DNA of 64,000 bases from assembly GCA_958510825.1 (NCBI GenBank), contig OY294049.1, positions 5,766,001 to 5,830,000 of the forward strand, given 5' to 3'. This document shows, piece by piece, positions 54,501 to 60,500 of this stretch (positions are counted from its first letter, which is position 1; each line of letters opens with the position of its first letter). Position numbers and translations under genes: made by a program. The stretch comes from Brachypterus glaber. Lineage: Eukaryota > Arthropoda > Insecta > Coleoptera > Kateretidae. Under the pieces are notes generated by a model. That model was not told the DNA's origin. It saw only the letters and a program-made list of their open reading frames with translations, and did no database searches.

Positions 54501-57500
54501 GGATAACCCTAATAAAAAATTGATAACCTTTTCTTATAAAATTCAAAATATGCAAGCCAGTTGTGTAGTTTTATTAAATTGTCTTTTAAACGCGAATTAC
54601 TTGCTCTGATTACAGTTTTAGTAATTGATGTACTATGTGAAAAACAAGTGTTTGAAAACATTACTATATTAAAAAAAACATAATTTATATCCAGATGGTC
54701 GAGAAATAAACTGCACTGGAAACTATTTACACCAATGTGTTGAAATTTTTGATGAAGGTGTTTCTACTTCTTATATTTATAACAATATAACAATTAAACA
54801 TCAGAAAGTACCATATTTAAGAAGTGATTCTTTATCAAATCTGGGTGATTGGCAAGGAGAAATGAACCTAATTAGCTGCAACATAAGTGAAATTGAACTG
54901 GGAACGTTTGCAAATAGCTCACCTAGTATTTTACGAATAATAAAAAATTACATTTCTAAAATTAAGAAAGTAGTTTTTGCTAATTTGAGAATAAGAACCT
55001 TGGATTTATCTGAGAATGGAATAACATGGATAGAGAATGAGGCTTTTGACGAATTACCAAAACTACAGTGGCTTTTTTTGAAAAAAAATGAACTGAAAGA
55101 TATTAGTCAAATAAAGTCACCAATTTTGAATGAACTATACTTAGGTGGTAACCAAATATCTACTATTGCGGCTGACTCTTTAAAGTATTTAAACAAGGAC
55201 CGTCCTTTTAGGCTTGGCTTTGAGAATAATACAATCACAACTATTGACGAACACGCATTTGACGGTTTAAAAAATCTATATCTAAATTTAACCAACAATA
55301 AAATTAAATTTATTGATGAAGAAGTTTTTAAAAACTTAAATACTAGGTATATATATTTAAAAGGTGACGCGATCAGGTGCACGTATGAAAATCAATTAGT
55401 TTTTGCAGACATAACTTTTGAAATATGTAAAGTATTTGAACAAGTTACATTTGAAGTTTATACTTTGGATAAAGGATGGTTAAAGAAAGTTATGGTAAAT
55501 AGTGATTTTTTAAGCGATGCGATAGAAACACAGTTTTATGGGATAAATTTTTTTAATCAAACAATAACAACTCTAAAGAACGGTTCTCTTTCAAACATTA
55601 ATTATTCCGGGGATTTAAAAATTGAGCGTTGCAATGTAAGGGAAATTCAGGCAGGCGCTTTGAGTAACGTTTCATACTTGTACCAATTATCACTGAAAGA
55701 AAATCATCTTATAGAAATAAAAAAAGGTATTTTTAATAATTTATCAATAATCTCTTTAGACATTAGCAAAAATCGAATCGAAATTATTGATAAGGAAGCA
55801 TTTAATCATATGGCAAACCTCACAACCATTAACTTAGAAGAGAACAAAATTAAAGTAATTAATCCAGAGTGGTTTTACGGAACAAAATATTTAGGAACTA
55901 TACAGTTAAATAATAACAAAATTTTAGAGTTGCAAGCCCAGTCATTTAAGAATTTAGACAAATCCATTTATAAAAATTTTTCGATATATTTAAATAATAA
56001 TGAAATTTCGTTTATTAATAAGGACGCGATTAAAGGTTTCATTAATATACATTTTTTATATTTAAATTACAATAAAATTGAATCAGTTGATATAAATATT
56101 TTCAAAAATAAAATCATTGATCATTTATATATATAGCATAAGGTGTACGCCTGAAAATCAGTCATTTTTATCAAAAATAAACGTTAAATGTGTAAAAAAT
56201 TAGAATTGTTTAAATATTATAAAGGGTGTAACAAAAAAGGTGGACTGGCTATTATACACGGTGTCTTTGAAATAGAGTCGGAAATTTTAACAGATGATTC
56301 TACATCATAAAATATGACTGAAAGTTCCTATAAACATATGTCTAAAAATGTGTCATAAGGGAGCTACGTCCCTTTGAAAGTGGCTAAAAAATCGGTTAAT
56401 ATTTATTAACTCAGGAACCCTTTGAGATATATCAACGAGGTTTTACACGTCAACTAATCCTACCAAGGCCCGTTTTTATGTGTTATTTTCATGTACTTAT
56501 TTCAACCAGGGGTGTGCGAAACGGGGGGGCTTATCAGTATTTTGTCCTAAACTTTTATCTGTGTAACTTTTAAGCAATTTTATTTTTGAAATATGATTCC
56601 TCAGGTCAAAATACATAAAAAAGGTACTCTTGTTGTAATACTGTAGGATTAACCGTTTTCGAGAAAAATTCATTTGAAGGTGAAACTCCACGGTTCGAGG
56701 ACGAAAAATTAAATACTAAAATGTTGAAAACTAAAATTTTAATGATGCAGGGCGAATGTACATTAAAAACTAAGAAAAAAACCTCATATACAGGTACTTC
56801 GAAAAATCAATCCTAATGGTGCCATGGTCTCCTAAATATGCACCATTTTTAAAGGGCTATGGTAGCTTTAAACGCGTTTTTTCGACCTACATGTATGGAA
56901 ACTTTTTTTCTTAGTTTTTGATGTAGAATAACATTGCATCATTAAAATTTTGGTTTTCGACATTTTAGTATTTAATTTTTCGTCCTCGAACCGTGAAATT
57001 TCACCTTCAAATGAACTTTTCTCGAAAACGGTTTATCCTACAGTATTACAACAAGAGTACCTTTTTTATGTATTTTGACCTGAGGAATCATATTTCAAAA
57101 ATAAAATTGCAAAAAATTTACACAGAAAAAAGTTTGGAACAAAAAACTGATAAGGCCCCCCCGTTTCGCACACCCCTGGTTTAAATAAGTACGTGAAAAT
57201 GACATGCAAAGATGGGCCTTATTAGGGTTAATTCACGTGCAAAACCTCGTTAACATATCTCAAAGAGTTCCTGAGTTATTAAATAAAAACCGATTTTTTT
57301 AGCCAATTTCAAAGGGGCGTAGCTCCCTTGTGACGCATTTTTAGACATATGTTTATAAGAACTTTTTGTCATATTTTATCATGTAGAATCACCTGTTAAA
57401 ATTTCCTACGCTATTTTAAATACACCCTGTATATGTATAATACACTTGCGAGCAGAGAATTTGACTATACTTAACATTTTCTTATTTAAAACTGATTTTC

Positions 57501-60500
57501 ATTAAATATCATCTTATCATCTTATCTATGAATGTCATTACTTGTCAATATAATTTTCCAAAATGCCAAAATTTTTACTCAATTAGAAGACAAGAAAATA
57601 GCTCATATTTAGAGAATTAGAAGACTAGAAGATCATTTAGAAATTATTAACAGTTGCTGCTGTACACGGGGTAAAAGAGAAACGGTCACAAATGCAACTC
57701 ATTGAAGAAGGGGATATTAAAAAAAAACGTGTTCACAGAAGAACAGGGCAAAAATTGTTTAAATTTTGCATGTAGGAATTCATAAGTTTTTTTTTTCAAA
57801 ACAATTTTATTTTGCATGATTTTTTAAATTTATTATTTAAATTAGTACTTATCTATAAAATTTTCAGAAAAAGTAAATATTAAAATAGTTCATATGATTT
57901 TCATTTTGTAAAAATGAATTTCAATCAATTATTTTATTATTTTAATCTGATATAATATGTTCACTATAGTACTAAACGAAAATTATTTTAATTTGAGAAA
58001 TTGTAAAAATAATGTGTTCCCTAATTTGTCCACATACGACTACTGTGCTTTGTATGATGGTGCCAAAACCGCTGCTAAATAGAGGTATACAAAACAAGTA
58101 TTTTCACACAACTAAAAAAATGTATAATTTGGTTACAAGAGTTGTAGTCAAATTCTTTGCTCGCAAATATACATAGCCATATTGAACTCACCGAAACAAT
58201 CAAAAAAGTTCATATACCTACACGTATTGTCTAAAATGCTTAGTCTCTGAGTTATGAAAAAAGTCAAAAGTCGAGTTCAATACGTTTTTTGACATATTCT
58301 ATTTATTTACGACGTATATAACAATTTAAGACCAAAAATAAAATAATCTGTCGATTATTTTTTTTTTATTGATGAGAATATGTTCAAAATGTTTAAAAAG
58401 ACGATTTTTTTTGTTTTATTCAGTCGTTTTTCGACTTGAAAAGAGGAGTTCTATTTAGGGTCACTTCATCTGTACTTGGTCTGTTTTTGCTCTGGTTTTC
58501 GTTTTTTTCTTCCTTATTTTCTTTATTTCTGGGGCTGCCAAAACAAGACAGAGCGCGTTTCTTTTTGACAAAATTGCGGTTCTTTAGCCAAAAATAAAAT
58601 CCACGTATCGTACCCCTAAGCTTAAGGGTAAAGGAGGGGAAGTGCGATGCTCTTTTATTGTGTGGCGCTACCCGAAAGGAGAAAAGCTAAGTCCAAAAAC
58701 CGAAAACTAAGGAAAGAGAACGAAAGAACAAAGTAAGACTTAGATGAAGTGACTCTAGTTCTATTATTTTTATATAAATATACTAAATATAGCACAACAA
58801 TATAGTTTAGAATTTAAGGTCAATAAATCATTCCTAAGGGGCATTTTAGGGGGCATAAACTAAGAATTTATTAAATATTACCACTCATCGGCGAATTTCC
58901 AGTGCTCGCATAGGCGCCGCGTCGATTCTATCGTTGACGCGAGGTTTTAAATATTTACATTTTTATTTTCTTCGAAAATCATCGATATATTTACAAATTT
59001 ATAGTTAATATGTATATTCAATATTGTTGTGTGTAACAAATTAGTCGTCAAATGTTTCGATTTAGTGACCTTTATAAAAATTTCCCTCATAATTCGGCAA
59101 AATTATTCAGTAAGCCTATGTTTCTCTGTTTATTTTCAACGTTGATGAGTCATAACTGAATTTATTCCGATTAATGAATATTACTAATATCAATGGATCA
59201 GTTGTGGCATTAAATATCGGGACAACCTCAAAAAAATTCGTGTCATTTTTATATTTTTTTCATGAATTAACATGGGATTATTTTAAAAATTAAAAACTAG
59301 GTTACTTCGTTTTGACCTAACTGAATTATTTAGTTGAAGTTTACTGTCAAAACAAATTAATAAATTCATTTTTATTGATTCCTTAAATTTTACACAAATA
59401 TAATTATTTAAATAATAATAAAATTGATATTCTCTGGATCAAAATTGTACTATTTGAATATGTGTTTAATATTCATTTTTCTCTTCTAAAAACTCACAAG
59501 GTTTTATAAATTTTCTACTGCAAATGGATTTGAGTTTAAGAGTTAATTACTAAAGAGTCTCACTGAGGTAAGCGAAAAAAAATCCTAGTATACGGCAACT
59601 GCACCTTGTTTTTCTCGGTTTTTCTTATATAATTAAAATTTGCTTCACCATCCATTGAAGATTTTGCGGCAGTGTAACAAAAGTCGCAACGTGAACTCGA
59701 CTTCTGACTTTTTCCATCCAGGAGCGAACCGTGTACTTTGTAGTAAAATTATGCTTAATTATATATTTTTCCAACACTAAGTATTACTCATTAAAATAAA
59801 ATGTGGCGATTAAATTATTATGTATTTTTAATGAGTAACCGCGCGTTAACTTATAATTGTAATTAAAAAGTCGAGGGGTAAACCGCTGACAAAATTTTGT
59901 ACACCTTTAGGAGGAAATCCTTTAAGATTTCCTTCAGATTACCCCCAAAGATTACCTCGAGTTACTAAGATTTACTCCGAAAAGGAAGAAATCTTTAAAG
60001 ATTTCTTTCAGATTACCTTGTAACCTTCAAAGATTTTCTCCGATTACCACCAATTTGTACACATGAACTCCTCTGCGGTTTACACCTCGTAAAAAGTTAT
60101 CTGTTACTGTTTAGTAATGCATAAAGTTTTAAAAACATAGTTGTTAGTTATATTATAACCAAATAGGAATTGTTACTTTAAAGTAGAATTATTATAACTT
60201 TTTATGGCTGCAACAACGTACCTTTTGGAACATTTTAGTAATCTAATCCTGGTGGTCATTTTATTGAGTAGTTAAGGCAACTTTATTATTCCTATTTGTA
60301 TGTTACAAAGGATAAAAGTAATATTCTTGGTAGAATTCACTATTCTGTTAAAAATATATTTAATTGTGTTTAACAACATAAAGTTATATAATATAAGTTA
60401 GATCTATGTAATAACAACTCATGAATGATAGCGGTTCCAGTTATTTAGGTAAAATTCACAAAGATTGCTAGTTGAGTAGAGTTTGACTAAAATCAAGGAA

